From assembly GCF_015355755.1 (NCBI RefSeq), contig NZ_JACVEE010000002.1, positions 1,116,001-1,180,000 of the forward strand: 64,000 nt of DNA. Reading direction: 5' to 3'. The translations under genes and the position numbers were made by a program. Of the stretch, positions 42,591 to 52,687 are shown in pieces. The notes below the pieces were generated by a model. It was not told the origin of the DNA, did not search any database, and saw only the letters and a list, made by a program, of their open reading frames with translations. Each line of letters starts with the position of its first letter. Position 1 is the stretch's first letter. The stretch comes from Nocardia sp. XZ_19_385 (lineage in GTDB: Bacteria; Actinomycetota; Actinomycetes; Mycobacteriales; Mycobacteriaceae).

Positions 42591-42686
42591 CCGGAGTCGG
42601 CCCGCTGCACACCGCCACCTTCGCTGAACCGCCCAGTGCGGTGGGATCCGGCGTGTGGTCGCCATGCGCACCGATACGCTGGCCTG

Positions 42687-43343
42687 ATGATCAAGGTGGT
42701 GGTGTTCGACGTCGGCGAGACACTGATCGACGAGACGCGGATCTGGTGCCGGTGGGCCGACCGGCTCGGTGTGCCGCGGTTCGCGTTGCTCGGTGTGATC
42801 GGCGGGATGGCGGCGACGGGCCGGCCGCTCACCGATGCCTTCGAATTGGTGTCGCCGGGGATCGACGTGGCGGCGGAGCAAATCGCTTGGGCCGCAGACG
42901 AACCCGACAGCCTGCGGGTCAACTTCGATGCCGAGGACCTGTATCCGGATGTGCGTCGCGCGCTGGGTGAGCTGCGGAGCCGCGGGCTGCAGGTGATCGT
43001 CGCGGGAAACCAGCCACCGCAGGCGAAGTCGGCCCTGGAGCGGATGGATCTGCCGGTGGACGGCATCTACACCTCCGACGAATGGGATCTGCACAAGCCG
43101 GACCCGAAGTTCTTCCTGAAGGTCGCCGAAGTGGCGGGCGCCCGTCCCACGCAGATCTGCTACGTCGGCGACCGCATCGACAACGACGTCCTCCCCGCGC
43201 ACGCCGCGGGCATGAAGCCGGTCCTGATCCGCCGCGGCCCCTGGGGCTACTTGCACGCCGAACTGCCCCAAGCCACCCGCTACGGAACAGTTATCGACAA
43301 CCTCGATGCTCTCCCGGACCTGCTCGCCCCCTCGACGCCGTGA
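42687..43343 (+). CDS. HAD-family hydrolase
   Basis: 218 residues from ATG 42687. Motif I reads 'VVFDVGETLID': the nucleophilic Asp is present, but the usual second Asp (DxD) is Gly. Motif II/III are 'VIVAGNQPPQAK' and 'HKPDPKFF', and motif IV is 'YVGDRIDNDVLPA'. This is the REG-2/haloacid dehalogenase-like group, where the acid/base Asp can be replaced; activity could be dehalogenase-like or lost. The substrate is unknown. Confidence 0.86.
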   Translation: MIKVVVFDVGETLIDETRIWCRWADRLGVPRFALLGVIGGMAATGRPLTDAFELVSPGIDVAAEQIAWAADEPDSLRVNFDAEDLYPDVRRALGELRSRGLQVIVAGNQPPQAKSALERMDLPVDGIYTSDEWDLHKPDPKFFLKVAEVAGARPTQICYVGDRIDNDVLPAHAAGMKPVLIRRGPWGYLHAELPQATRYGTVIDNLDALPDLLAPSTP

Positions 43344-43401
43344 CCGAACCACCGGGCACCCGCGGCACCCGCGACGGCGCCGCCCAGATCCGGAGGTCTG
43401 C

Positions 43402-43415
43402 GTCACAGCTGTGAC
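43402..43415. promoter_or_regulatory. Perfect 14-bp palindrome upstream of tRNA-Gly
   Basis: GTCACAGCTGTGAC is a perfect palindrome located 82 bases upstream of tRNA-Gly and 59 bases downstream of the HAD stop. It could be a dimeric regulator site; no regulator is implicated. Confidence 0.35.
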
Positions 43416-43496
43416 CAGCGGATTTCAATATTCGGCACCGAGCGGCTAAAGTTCTCGTTCGCACGATGGTGCCGGTTTTCCGGTACCGGAGGGCAT

Positions 43497-43568
43497 GCGG
43501 ATGTGGCGCAGTGGTAGCGCATCACCTTGCCAAGGTGAGGGTCGCGAGTTCGAATCTCGTCATCCGCT
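43497..43568 (+). tRNA. tRNA-Gly (GCC)
   Basis: A full cloverleaf of 72 nt: acceptor GCGGATG/CATCCGC, D-arm GCGC-AGTGGTA-GCGC, anticodon arm TCACC-TTGCCAA-GGTGA with anticodon GCC, T-arm GCGAG-TTCGAAT-CTCGT, and discriminator T. The CCA is not encoded. Confidence 0.97.
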
Positions 43569-43635
43569 CTCTTCTTCGAATACTGGACCATCTCAGGTCC
43601 GCTCATTCCAGCCTGTCGCGGCATACGATCGCGCG

Positions 43636-44592
43636 ATGACGCTACGTTGCTGGAAGATTGCTGCGGCTGTGACCGCGGCCGGCGCGCTGGTCGCGGGTTG
43701 TGCCGGGGACGACAAGTCCGAGGACAAGCTCGATGTCGGCGTGCTGATCATCACCATGTTCGACCCCGAGCACCAGGCCTGGCTGAGCCGGGAGTCACTG
43801 CCGATCAGCGTGAAGCTGCCGACCGTCGACAAGCCGGTGCAGTGCAACTCCGACGGGTTGTGCGTCATCGAGACCGGGCAGGGGAAATCCAACGCCGCCA
43901 CCACCATGACGGCCGTGCTGAGCAGCCCGAAATTCGACTTCTCCCGCGCCTACTTCCTCACCACCGGCATCGCCGGCACCCCGCCCGACCAGGGCACGCT
44001 CGGCTCCGCGGCCTGGGCCCGCTGGGTCGTCGACTTCGACCTCGGCAACCACCTCGACCCCACCGAGGCGCCGGAAGTGCCCTTCGGCTTCCGCCCGGTC
44101 GAGAAGTACGACACCGCCGCCTACCACCTCGACGACGCCCTGGTCGACACCGCGTTCCGCCTCACCGAGAAGACCAGGCTGGCCGACAGCGACGCCGCAG
44201 CCGCCGAACGCGCCGCATACCCCGAGCAAGTCGGCCGCACCCCCTCGGTCATGAAGTGCGACACCATGACCGGCGACGACTACTTTTCCGGCAAACAACC
44301 CTCCGACACCGCCCGCCACATCATGGACGTCCGCACCCAGGGCGAAGGCACCTACTGCACCACCCAAATGGAAGACAACGCCACCGCCACCGCCCTGTCC
44401 CGCCACGGCTACCTCAACCGCTACCTCTCCCTGCGCACCATCAGCAACTTCGACCAACCCCACCCCGGCCAAACCGTCGTCCAACACCTCGACGCCACCG
44501 GCGACGGCTTCCGCCTCGCCCTGGAAAACCTCTACACCCTCGGCCGCCAGGTAGCCGACCACCTCCTCCGCAACCGCCCACCCAGCCGCTGA
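43636..44592 (+). CDS. Purine nucleoside permease (NUP) family lipoprotein
   Basis: 318 residues from ATG 43636. The N-terminus 'AAAVTAAGALVAGCAGDD' is a lipoprotein signal with Cys at the lipobox. The mature domain carries NUP/nucleoside-phosphorylase-like text: 'LIITMFDPEHQAWLSRESLP', 'CVIETGQGKSNAATTMTAVL' and 'YFLTTGIAGTPPDQGTLGS', with 'CDTMTGDDYFSG' near the C-terminus. Fungal NUPs import purine nucleosides; bacterial members more likely bind or cleave nucleosides outside the membrane. The enzymatic role is untested. It follows the tRNA gene. Confidence 0.85.
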   Translation: MTLRCWKIAAAVTAAGALVAGCAGDDKSEDKLDVGVLIITMFDPEHQAWLSRESLPISVKLPTVDKPVQCNSDGLCVIETGQGKSNAATTMTAVLSSPKFDFSRAYFLTTGIAGTPPDQGTLGSAAWARWVVDFDLGNHLDPTEAPEVPFGFRPVEKYDTAAYHLDDALVDTAFRLTEKTRLADSDAAAAERAAYPEQVGRTPSVMKCDTMTGDDYFSGKQPSDTARHIMDVRTQGEGTYCTTQMEDNATATALSRHGYLNRYLSLRTISNFDQPHPGQTVVQHLDATGDGFRLALENLYTLGRQVADHLLRNRPPSR

Positions 44593-44597
44593 AAACC

Positions 44598-44653
44598 GAA
44601 GTGGGACATGACCGAGGCCGCCTCTCGGCGTTTACCTCGGTCATGTCCCGCTT
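44598..44653. repeat. Structured intergenic repeat, family 2, copy B
   Basis: 56 bases between the convergent NUP and copA genes. The arms AAGTGGGACATGACCGAGG and CCTCGGTCATGTCCCGCTT pair at 18 of 19 positions around a CCGCCTCTCGGCGTTTA loop. This is the inverse orientation of copy A at 40111-40164. Confidence 0.85.
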
Positions 44654-44662
44654 ATCGATGGG

Positions 44663-46912
<2,250 letters not shown>

Positions 46913-46959
46913 CGTAGGTTCCTTTCTGGGAAAAGTGGTTCAGCGGCGGTGCATCGTGC

Positions 46960-47892
46960 TCAGTGCCCGTGGCCGGGTTGGGCGGGTTCGGGAGCGTGGG
47001 CCGGGGCGGATGGGGCCGCCTCGTTCGTGCCGACGCTGACGGTGAATTCGGCGGTGCGGACCACGCCTTCGTGCTGGAAGTCGAGGAACAGGCGGTAGTC
47101 GCCGGCGCTCGGGGCCGTCACGAAGAAGGTGATGCCGGGGCCCGGCGGGGTGACGCCGTCGCCGGGTTCACCCTCCGGATGGACGTGCAGGTAGGCGAGG
47201 TCGGCGGCGCGCAGGGCGACCAGGTGGCCGTAGGCGCCGAGGTAGGGCTGGAGGTCGGTGACCGGCTTGCCGTTGCGGTTGACCGAGAGGGTGACCTTCG
47301 ATGCGGCGCCCGGGGTGACGGTGCCGTTCAGGGTGACGGTGTAGTCGCCGACGGTCGCGGTGGTCGCCGGGGCGGGTAGCGGCCGGGCGTCGTAATTGCC
47401 CGCGACCCGAAGGTCGCTGCCCAAGGTCAGGTTCTCGCCGCCCTCGGGGGTGAAGTCGGCGAAGACTCGATAGTCGCCCGCGCGGCTGAGGTTCAGCGGA
47501 ACGCTCCAGGTTCCGGTGCTGTCGAGCACCGGGTGTACATGCTGGAAAGCGGCCATATCGCGGCGGACCACGATCAGGTGCAGGTCCTTGTCGTGGGCGC
47601 GGGTGTATCGGGTGACCGGCTGTCCTGTGTTGTCGAGGATCCGGAATCGGACGGGGACATCGGCGGCGGCGGGGGCCTGCGGGCTGTCCAGCCGCAGGGT
47701 GTAGCCGGACTCGGTGGCCATCAGCCCGCCGGGCAACTGGTCCGCCGCCGGTGCGGGTGCGCCGTGGGCGTTCGCGTCGTGGGTGTCGGGTTCGGCCGGT
47801 TCCGGGCCGAGGACCGCGCCCGCGCCGAGCGCGATCCCGAAGACCGCGGCGAGGCCGAGGGTGAAACCGGCGAATTTGGTAGTGGTGTTCAT
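46960..47892 (-). CDS. His-rich secreted/membrane-anchored copper-operon protein with duplicated HVHP repeat
   Basis: 310 residues from ATG 47892 (CGGAG upstream). A short N-terminal helix 'FTLGLAAVFGIALGAGAV' acts as signal anchor. The protein contains two related units: 'HLIVVRRDMAAFQHVHP' ... 'AGDYRVFADF' (about residues 103-150) and 'GHLVALRAADLAYLHVHP' ... 'AGDYRLFLDF' (about 220-275). The C-terminus is His-rich ('HAPEPAQPGHGH'). His-Val-His-Pro pairs may bind copper. It is encoded between copZ and copA, so a periplasmic copper-binding role is plausible but not shown. Confidence 0.75.
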   Translation of the reverse strand: MNTTTKFAGFTLGLAAVFGIALGAGAVLGPEPAEPDTHDANAHGAPAPAADQLPGGLMATESGYTLRLDSPQAPAAADVPVRFRILDNTGQPVTRYTRAHDKDLHLIVVRRDMAAFQHVHPVLDSTGTWSVPLNLSRAGDYRVFADFTPEGGENLTLGSDLRVAGNYDARPLPAPATTATVGDYTVTLNGTVTPGAASKVTLSVNRNGKPVTDLQPYLGAYGHLVALRAADLAYLHVHPEGEPGDGVTPPGPGITFFVTAPSAGDYRLFLDFQHEGVVRTAEFTVSVGTNEAAPSAPAHAPEPAQPGHGH

Positions 47893-47955
47893 CGGATTGC
47901 TCCGTCTTTCGGGGTGAGGCGGGATCGCGATGCCGGGCACCGCGATCCCGGCGGG

Positions 47956-48174
47956 TCAAGCGGTGACCTGGTACCCGGCTTTGCTGACGGCCGCGGTGAT
48001 CGCCTCGCGGGTGACCAGGCTCGAGCCGTCCACGGTGACCAGCCCGCTGGCCAGGTCGATGTCCACGGAGGTGACGCCGTCGATCCGGCCGACCTCGGTG
48101 CGGACGGAGTTGGCGCAGCCGCCGCAGGTCATGCCGGTGACGGTGACAGTGGCGGTGCTGGCTGCGGTGCTCAT
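47956..48174 (-). CDS. copZ: Copper chaperone CopZ (HMA domain)
   Basis: 72 residues from ATG 48174 with GGAGGAG upstream. A single HMA fold with 'VTGMTCGGCANSVRTEV' (CxxC) and 'VTVDGSSLVTREAITAAV'. It binds Cu+ in the cytosol and passes it to CopA. It is the first gene behind the CsoR-type operator. Confidence 0.93.
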   Translation of the reverse strand: MSTAASTATVTVTGMTCGGCANSVRTEVGRIDGVTSVDIDLASGLVTVDGSSLVTREAITAAVSKAGYQVTA

Positions 48175-48227
48175 GATGCTCTCCTCCGGTCTGTCGACGA
48201 ACCTGCGCCGTCGCTCTGCTGATTACC

Positions 48228-48244
48228 ATACCCCCCTAGGGTAT
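48228..48244. promoter_or_regulatory. CsoR-type copper operator
   Basis: ATACCCCCCTAGGGTAT is a 17-base inverted repeat (ATACCC/GGGTAT around CCCTA) resembling the CsoR consensus of G-tract palindromes. It lies 54 bases upstream of copZ. No csoR gene is within the window. Confidence 0.8.
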
Positions 48245-48273
48245 TTTGTCAACGGTCGATCCGGCACACGAAA

Positions 48274-48302
48274 AAGGCACCCCCACGGCGTGGGGGTGCC
48301 TT
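48274..48302 (-). terminator. Intrinsic terminator after hydroxylase gene
   Basis: AAGGCACCCCCAC pairs with GTGGGGGTGCCTT over a 3-base loop, a perfect 13-bp stem. On the minus strand it is followed by a T-run (five T including the stem end), so it fits the fatty-acid hydroxylase transcript, whose stop is at 48317. Confidence 0.88.
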
Positions 48303-48316
48303 CGGTCTATCGAGGG

Positions 48317-49018
48317 CTAGCTGCTCGGCTGCGCGTGCAGGTTGCGGGCGGTGGGGGAGGTGGGCGTCGCCGCCGGATCCGGGTACGTGCCGAACAGGCG
48401 ATCGGCCGTACCGGAGCTGGTCACCGTGAACCAGTAGTGCTCGTTCTTGTAGTGGTGGTGCCGATGGTTCTTCCACACAGCCCGGTACAGCGCGGTCTTC
48501 GGCTTGTAGTCGGTGTGGACGAGGTAATGCGTCCACTCGTAGCAGAGGCCGATCACGGTGATGGTGAGCAGGAACGTCAGGCCCAGCCCGGTGCGCGGGA
48601 AGGCGAAAGCGGTCAGCGCGAGCAGGGCCACGATCACCACCACGAGAGAACGGGTGGGGATGAAGATCAGCGGGATATTGCGCGGATCCACATGGTGCTC
48701 ACGGTGTTTGCGGGCCAGCTCGCTGTCCAGCCGGAACGGCCCCACCCGCTTCGGACGCCAATGCAGCACCAGCACATGAATAACCCATTCGACCGCCGGG
48801 AAAGCGGCGAGCATCAGTGCGGGCACCAAGGCATCGGTGATTTGCCAGTCGCCCACCAGGATTCGCAACGTGAGGGCCGCGACGAACGCCGTGCCGATCA
48901 TCCACGGCGACCGATGCCGGGTGAACTCGCGGAACGCGGCGCCCAGGGACAGGCCCCGGCGCAGTGCGGCCTTCGGGCGCGGCGTCGAATCAGGCTGGGC
49001 TGGAACAGAATTGCTCAT
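48317..49018 (-). CDS. Sterol desaturase/fatty acid hydroxylase family protein
   Basis: 233 residues from ATG 49018 (AGGAAG upstream). Four or so membrane helices and the di-iron His boxes: 'EWVIHVLVLH', 'KHREHHVD', 'THYLVHTDYK' and 'NHRHHHYKNEHYWF'. The family hydroxylates or desaturates lipids at a membrane di-iron centre using O2. No substrate can be assigned. The FadR-type regulator directly upstream on the same strand may control it. Confidence 0.9.
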   Translation of the reverse strand: MSNSVPAQPDSTPRPKAALRRGLSLGAAFREFTRHRSPWMIGTAFVAALTLRILVGDWQITDALVPALMLAAFPAVEWVIHVLVLHWRPKRVGPFRLDSELARKHREHHVDPRNIPLIFIPTRSLVVVIVALLALTAFAFPRTGLGLTFLLTITVIGLCYEWTHYLVHTDYKPKTALYRAVWKNHRHHHYKNEHYWFTVTSSGTADRLFGTYPDPAATPTSPTARNLHAQPSS

Positions 49019-49041
49019 GAATCTTCCTAGGTGACACGTGA

Positions 49042-49758
49042 TCAGGTCGCGCTGAGGGCGCCGATCAGGGCTTTGGTCGCCGGCTCGAGCAGAGCCCGAG
49101 CCTGTTTGGCGGCCTGTTTCGGCCGGCCCGCCACGATGGCGGCGGCCAGGTCGCGGTAGCCCGCGGTGTTGTCCACCTCGGCGGACATGATCGGGGCGAG
49201 CGCCCCGAGCGCGGGCTCATAGGCGGCGCGCAGCATGTTGAACATCAGGCCGAACACGATCGAATCGGCGGTGTCGACCACGTGATCCCAGTACGCCAGC
49301 GCGTGCCGCTGCTTGGCGATCGGATCTGTTTCGGCGGCAAGGGCTTCGATGATCCGATCGAATTCCGCACGCACCTGCTCGGGATCGGTGCGGCGTTCGG
49401 CGGCGAGCTCGGCGATCTTGGGACCGTTGTGCAGACGAGCCTCCAGAATGCTGCGCGCCACCGAAGGCTCGAGCACGCCCGACTGCACCAGCAGCCGCGG
49501 CAGCACCTCCAGCCCCGCACCGCGCCGATAGTCCAGCACCGTGGTCGCATCGCCCTGCCGCACCGAGACCAGCCCGGCCGCGGCCAGCCGCTGCAAAGCC
49601 TCACGCACCGCCGGCCGCGACACCCCGAGCGCCTCGGCCAGCTGCCGTTCACTCGGCAGCGTCGCGCCCGGGGCTAATTCACCACTGAGCACGTCCGCCG
49701 CGATCTGCTCGAACACATCCGCCGACACCGACCGCTTGACCACAGGTTGCAACGCCAT
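49042..49758 (-). CDS. FadR-subfamily GntR regulator (FCD domain)
   Basis: 238 residues from ATG 49758. The GntR winged helix is '[25 protein letters not shown]', and the C-terminal FCD domain has '[20 protein letters not shown]', the acidic/His metal-binding helix pattern. FCD regulators usually sense acyl-CoA or small acids. A likely operator lies in the promoter at 49786-49806. It could control the hydroxylase gene 23 bases downstream and the divergent NUDIX gene. Confidence 0.9.
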   Translation of the reverse strand: MALQPVVKRSVSADVFEQIAADVLSGELAPGATLPSERQLAEALGVSRPAVREALQRLAAAGLVSVRQGDATTVLDYRRGAGLEVLPRLLVQSGVLEPSVARSILEARLHNGPKIAELAAERRTDPEQVRAEFDRIIEALAAETDPIAKQRHALAYWDHVVDTADSIVFGLMFNMLRAAYEPALGALAPIMSAEVDNTAGYRDLAAAIVAGRPKQAAKQARALLEPATKALIGALSAT

Positions 49759-49785
49759 GCCCCCACTGTGCGCCCTGATGGTCAG

Positions 49786-49806
49786 TTGGTCAAGTGGCCA
49801 GACCAA
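49786..49806. promoter_or_regulatory. Probable FadR/GntR operator
   Basis: TTGGTC-AAGTGGCCA-GACCAA is a 21-base inverted repeat with TGGT/ACCA half-sites typical of FadR-group regulators. It lies 28 bases upstream of the regulator start, within the divergent gap to the NUDIX gene. Confidence 0.5.
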
Positions 49807-49872
49807 TTTGGGTCGACCAGCCATGCCGCCGCCGAGCGTGGCAGACTCGACACCGGGAGGAGGGAGTGGGAC

Positions 49873-50307
49873 ATGACAGAACGCAACGGGGAGCAGCGGT
49901 GGACGGCACACGCCCTGCCCATCCGCACCGGAAAAGTGCTACTGCTGCACCGCAATCCGACCTTGCCGCTGGGTGGGCTGTGGGATATTCCGGGTGGCTC
50001 GGTGGAGCCCGGTGAAAACCCGGCCGACGCCGCCCGCCGCGAGGTCGCCGAGGAAACCGGATTGGACGTCCTGGTCACCGACGAGCTGACCCATTTCGTC
50101 AACCCGGACGCCGAGGGCCGCGACATCGACTTCCACACGGTCACCTTCGGCTGCTTCGAGAACGAGATCAGCCGCGCGGTGCACCTACCGGACGATGAGC
50201 ACGACGAATTCGAGTGGATGACCTACGAGGAAGCCACGCATGTGCCGCTCGTCTGGCATGTGCGCAAAACCCTCGACCACGCCGACGCCCTCGGTCTCCT
50301 GAGCTAG
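49873..50307 (+). CDS. NUDIX hydrolase
   Basis: 144 residues from ATG 49873 (GGGAG upstream). The full Nudix box is present: G(x5)E(x7)REVAEETGL beginning '[20 protein letters not shown]'. These enzymes hydrolyse nucleoside diphosphate-linked compounds with Mg2+ or Mn2+. The exact substrate is unknown. Its stop overlaps the convergent opp-linked membrane gene by 4 bases. Confidence 0.94.
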   Translation: MTERNGEQRWTAHALPIRTGKVLLLHRNPTLPLGGLWDIPGGSVEPGENPADAARREVAEETGLDVLVTDELTHFVNPDAEGRDIDFHTVTFGCFENEISRAVHLPDDEHDEFEWMTYEEATHVPLVWHVRKTLDHADALGLLS

Positions 50308-51017
50308 CTGGGGTCGGAACCGCGGATGGCCGACAGCCAGATCGCGGCGGCGAACGCGACGCAGCAGGCGCCGGTGAAGGCGGGCAGGCCACCGCCGTCG
50401 AGGTAGACCCAGAGCAAGGCGGCGAAGGGGGCGGCGACCGCGGACTGGGCGTCGAGCAGCAGGCGGCGCGAGATGCGGGTGGAAGTGGCTGCGAGGGCGG
50501 GAGATTCGGGATCGACCCGCGAGGGGTTGTCGATCAGGCGGCCCGGGGGCTCGGTGGTGCGCGCACGACCGGAGGGGTAGACCCGCAGGTCGGCGATCCT
50601 GATCAGGCGATCAGCCAGGTCTGCCTCACCCAGGGTGAAAGCCAGTAGCGCTGGGTCGAAATAGACCGGGAGCCAATAGGTATCAGTAGATCCCGGCGTC
50701 TTAGCAGCTAGAGGGGCTGGGGATGATTGTGGAGAATTCGGCGATGTCGCCACCGCGGTGAATTCCAGCCACGAGCGGCTGAGAAGCCGATGCTCTTGAC
50801 GGACCCGCTTGACCGCAGCGGTGGCGGGAACCGGCAGTCCGGTCCGCAGTAGGCCGCGCGCGAGCGAGAGCTGAAATGCTGTGTAGCCGAGGATGACTAG
50901 GGCCACCGCGGCAAGAACGGCCGCCTGGCTGGAAGTGGCGAACGGCGCCCAAGCGGTACAGACCGCGAGGGCGCCGATCGTCACGCCGACCGGATAGGTC
51001 AGCGGGCCGGAACTCAC
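50304..51017 (-). CDS. Hypothetical membrane protein coupled to the opp operon
   Basis: 237 residues from GTG 51017, overlapping the OppA2 stop (GTGA). Two N-terminal membrane helices ('VTIGALAVCTAWAPFAT', 'AVLAAVALVILGYTAF') and two C-terminal ones ('AVAAPFAALLWVYLDGGG', 'CVAFAAAIWLSAI') flank a soluble 120-residue core. No family is recognised. It probably works with the peptide transporter, but no experiment is implied by sequence. Confidence 0.7.
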   Translation of the reverse strand: MSSGPLTYPVGVTIGALAVCTAWAPFATSSQAAVLAAVALVILGYTAFQLSLARGLLRTGLPVPATAAVKRVRQEHRLLSRSWLEFTAVATSPNSPQSSPAPLAAKTPGSTDTYWLPVYFDPALLAFTLGEADLADRLIRIADLRVYPSGRARTTEPPGRLIDNPSRVDPESPALAATSTRISRRLLLDAQSAVAAPFAALLWVYLDGGGLPAFTGACCVAFAAAIWLSAIRGSDPS

Positions 51018-52687
51018 TTCACGAAGCCGATATTCGCGTAATCGGGGCTGGCGAGACCGAACGCGCCATAGTTGGCCAGGTTTTCCCGGGTGGCTTCGTT
51101 ACCCGCCGACTGGTACAGCGGCAACGAGTGGCCCAGCTCGAAGATCATCTTGTCGGCCCGATTGGCCAGTTCGATCGCCTTCACCGGATCGAGCTCGGAC
51201 AGGATCTCTTCGATCAGCGCGTTCAATTCCGGCGAGCCGATCCTGCCGTAGTTGCTGAGCTTGTTCGCCGGGTCGTAGGCGTAGATCTGCGGCAGCGCGC
51301 CGAGGGGGAAAATGCTGCGCTGCCAACTGAACTGGGAGATATCGAAGTTGCCTTTATCGATGAACTCGGTGAAGAACGTGTTGGGCGGTTGGGGTTCGAT
51401 CAACAACTTCACGCCCACCTGGGCCAGATTCTGCTGGGCGATTTGGGCTATCTGCAGCCACCGTTCCGCCTGCGGCATCAGGTCCCGGATCACCAGTTGG
51501 CGCCCATTCTTCTCCCGGACGTCGCCGTTGAGTTTCCAGCCGAGTTCGTCCAGCATCCGAGCAGCCGCGGCCGGGTCGAACGCGACAACGGCGGAATTGT
51601 CCTCATGACCTTTCTGGCCGTCGATGTAGATGTGGTTGTTCAGCGGTTTTGGATCGGTCACGACGCCGTTCTGCAAAGCGGTGGCGATGGTTTGGCGGTC
51701 GATCGCCTTCGAGATCGCCACCCGCAGTCGCGGGTCTTCCAGGATGGAGCCCGGCGCGCCGTTGAAGGTGATGTGGGCATTGATGGGGGCTGCGGCGCGA
51801 CGCACCACGATCCCGGGGGTGCCGGCGGCGGTCTGGACCTCTTCGAGCCCACCCAGATAGGCCGCGTCGAGCTCGTTGTTCTGCAGTGCCGTGAGTGTGG
51901 CCGAGGGGTCGAGTGCGCTGTAGGTGACGGTGTCGAGTTTCGCGGGGTCGCCCCACCATTTCGGATTGCGGCTCAGCACAATTCGTTTCTGCCCGCGATC
52001 GACCGAGGTAATGACGAACGGGCCTGCTGATTTCACCAGCGTCGCGCGATCGATATCGTTGAACGCCTGCGGTGTCGCCGTCGACTCCTTGGGCATCAGC
52101 GGGTTGAACAGCCCCCGCCACTCTGCGTAGTGCTTGGCGAAAGTGACTACGGCCTGACGATCGTCGGCACCGCGTTCGACCTTCTCCACCCTGCTGTAGC
52201 CATGGGTGGCCGACACCTGGAACCCAGTGTCCTTGCCGCTCAGCGCATGCGCCTGCGATCGCAGATCCTCCCATGTGATGGGGCTGCCATCGGACCAGAC
52301 GGCCTTCGGATTGATGGTGTAGGTAATTCGCTGAGGCGAGGTGCTGGTGAGGGCGATATCGGTGAAGTAGTCGGTATCGGTGGTGAGCTCGCCTGCCGCG
52401 TCGGCATCCACGGTGCCGCCGAGCGCCCAGCTGGTCACCTCACTGGAGTCGGCATCAGAGTCGACATGCAGCGGGTTGAACATGGCCGGGAATCCGAAGA
52501 TCGCCAATCGGAGATTCCCGCCGTCGCGTATTTCGTCGCGACTCTTCGGGTTGATGTCATTGGTCTTTCCGATTGCGCTGGACCCGCTCTGCACCACCGA
52601 ATCGTCGCCGCACCCGGCCAGAAGCAAAGCTACGATGGCTATGGGCGTGGCAACTGCCCGAAACCCTTGTGAATACTGAACTTTCAC
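51014..52687 (-). CDS. oppA: Oligopeptide ABC transporter lipoprotein, second OppA
   Basis: 557 residues from GTG 52687, overlapping the first OppA gene (GTGA). Lipobox LLAGC with Cys26 ('VALLLAGCGDDS'). The family 5 solute-binding fold is recognised by 'TYTINPKAVWSDGSPITWED', 'RIVLSRNPKWWGDPAKLD', 'VRRAAAPINAHITFNGAP' and 'YGRIGSPELNALIEEIL'. It captures peptides outside the membrane for OppBCD. The frame is open upstream to 53131 but inside the first OppA gene, so I reject that extension. Confidence 0.93.
   Translation of the reverse strand: MKVQYSQGFRAVATPIAIVALLLAGCGDDSVVQSGSSAIGKTNDINPKSRDEIRDGGNLRLAIFGFPAMFNPLHVDSDADSSEVTSWALGGTVDADAAGELTTDTDYFTDIALTSTSPQRITYTINPKAVWSDGSPITWEDLRSQAHALSGKDTGFQVSATHGYSRVEKVERGADDRQAVVTFAKHYAEWRGLFNPLMPKESTATPQAFNDIDRATLVKSAGPFVITSVDRGQKRIVLSRNPKWWGDPAKLDTVTYSALDPSATLTALQNNELDAAYLGGLEEVQTAAGTPGIVVRRAAAPINAHITFNGAPGSILEDPRLRVAISKAIDRQTIATALQNGVVTDPKPLNNHIYIDGQKGHEDNSAVVAFDPAAAARMLDELGWKLNGDVREKNGRQLVIRDLMPQAERWLQIAQIAQQNLAQVGVKLLIEPQPPNTFFTEFIDKGNFDISQFSWQRSIFPLGALPQIYAYDPANKLSNYGRIGSPELNALIEEILSELDPVKAIELANRADKMIFELGHSLPLYQSAGNEATRENLANYGAFGLASPDYANIGFVK

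Noticed and set aside
43497..44653. tRNA-Gly as an integration site for an island carrying the NUP gene
   Set aside because: No integrase and no repeated tRNA 3' end were seen downstream; the NUP gene matches its surroundings in composition.
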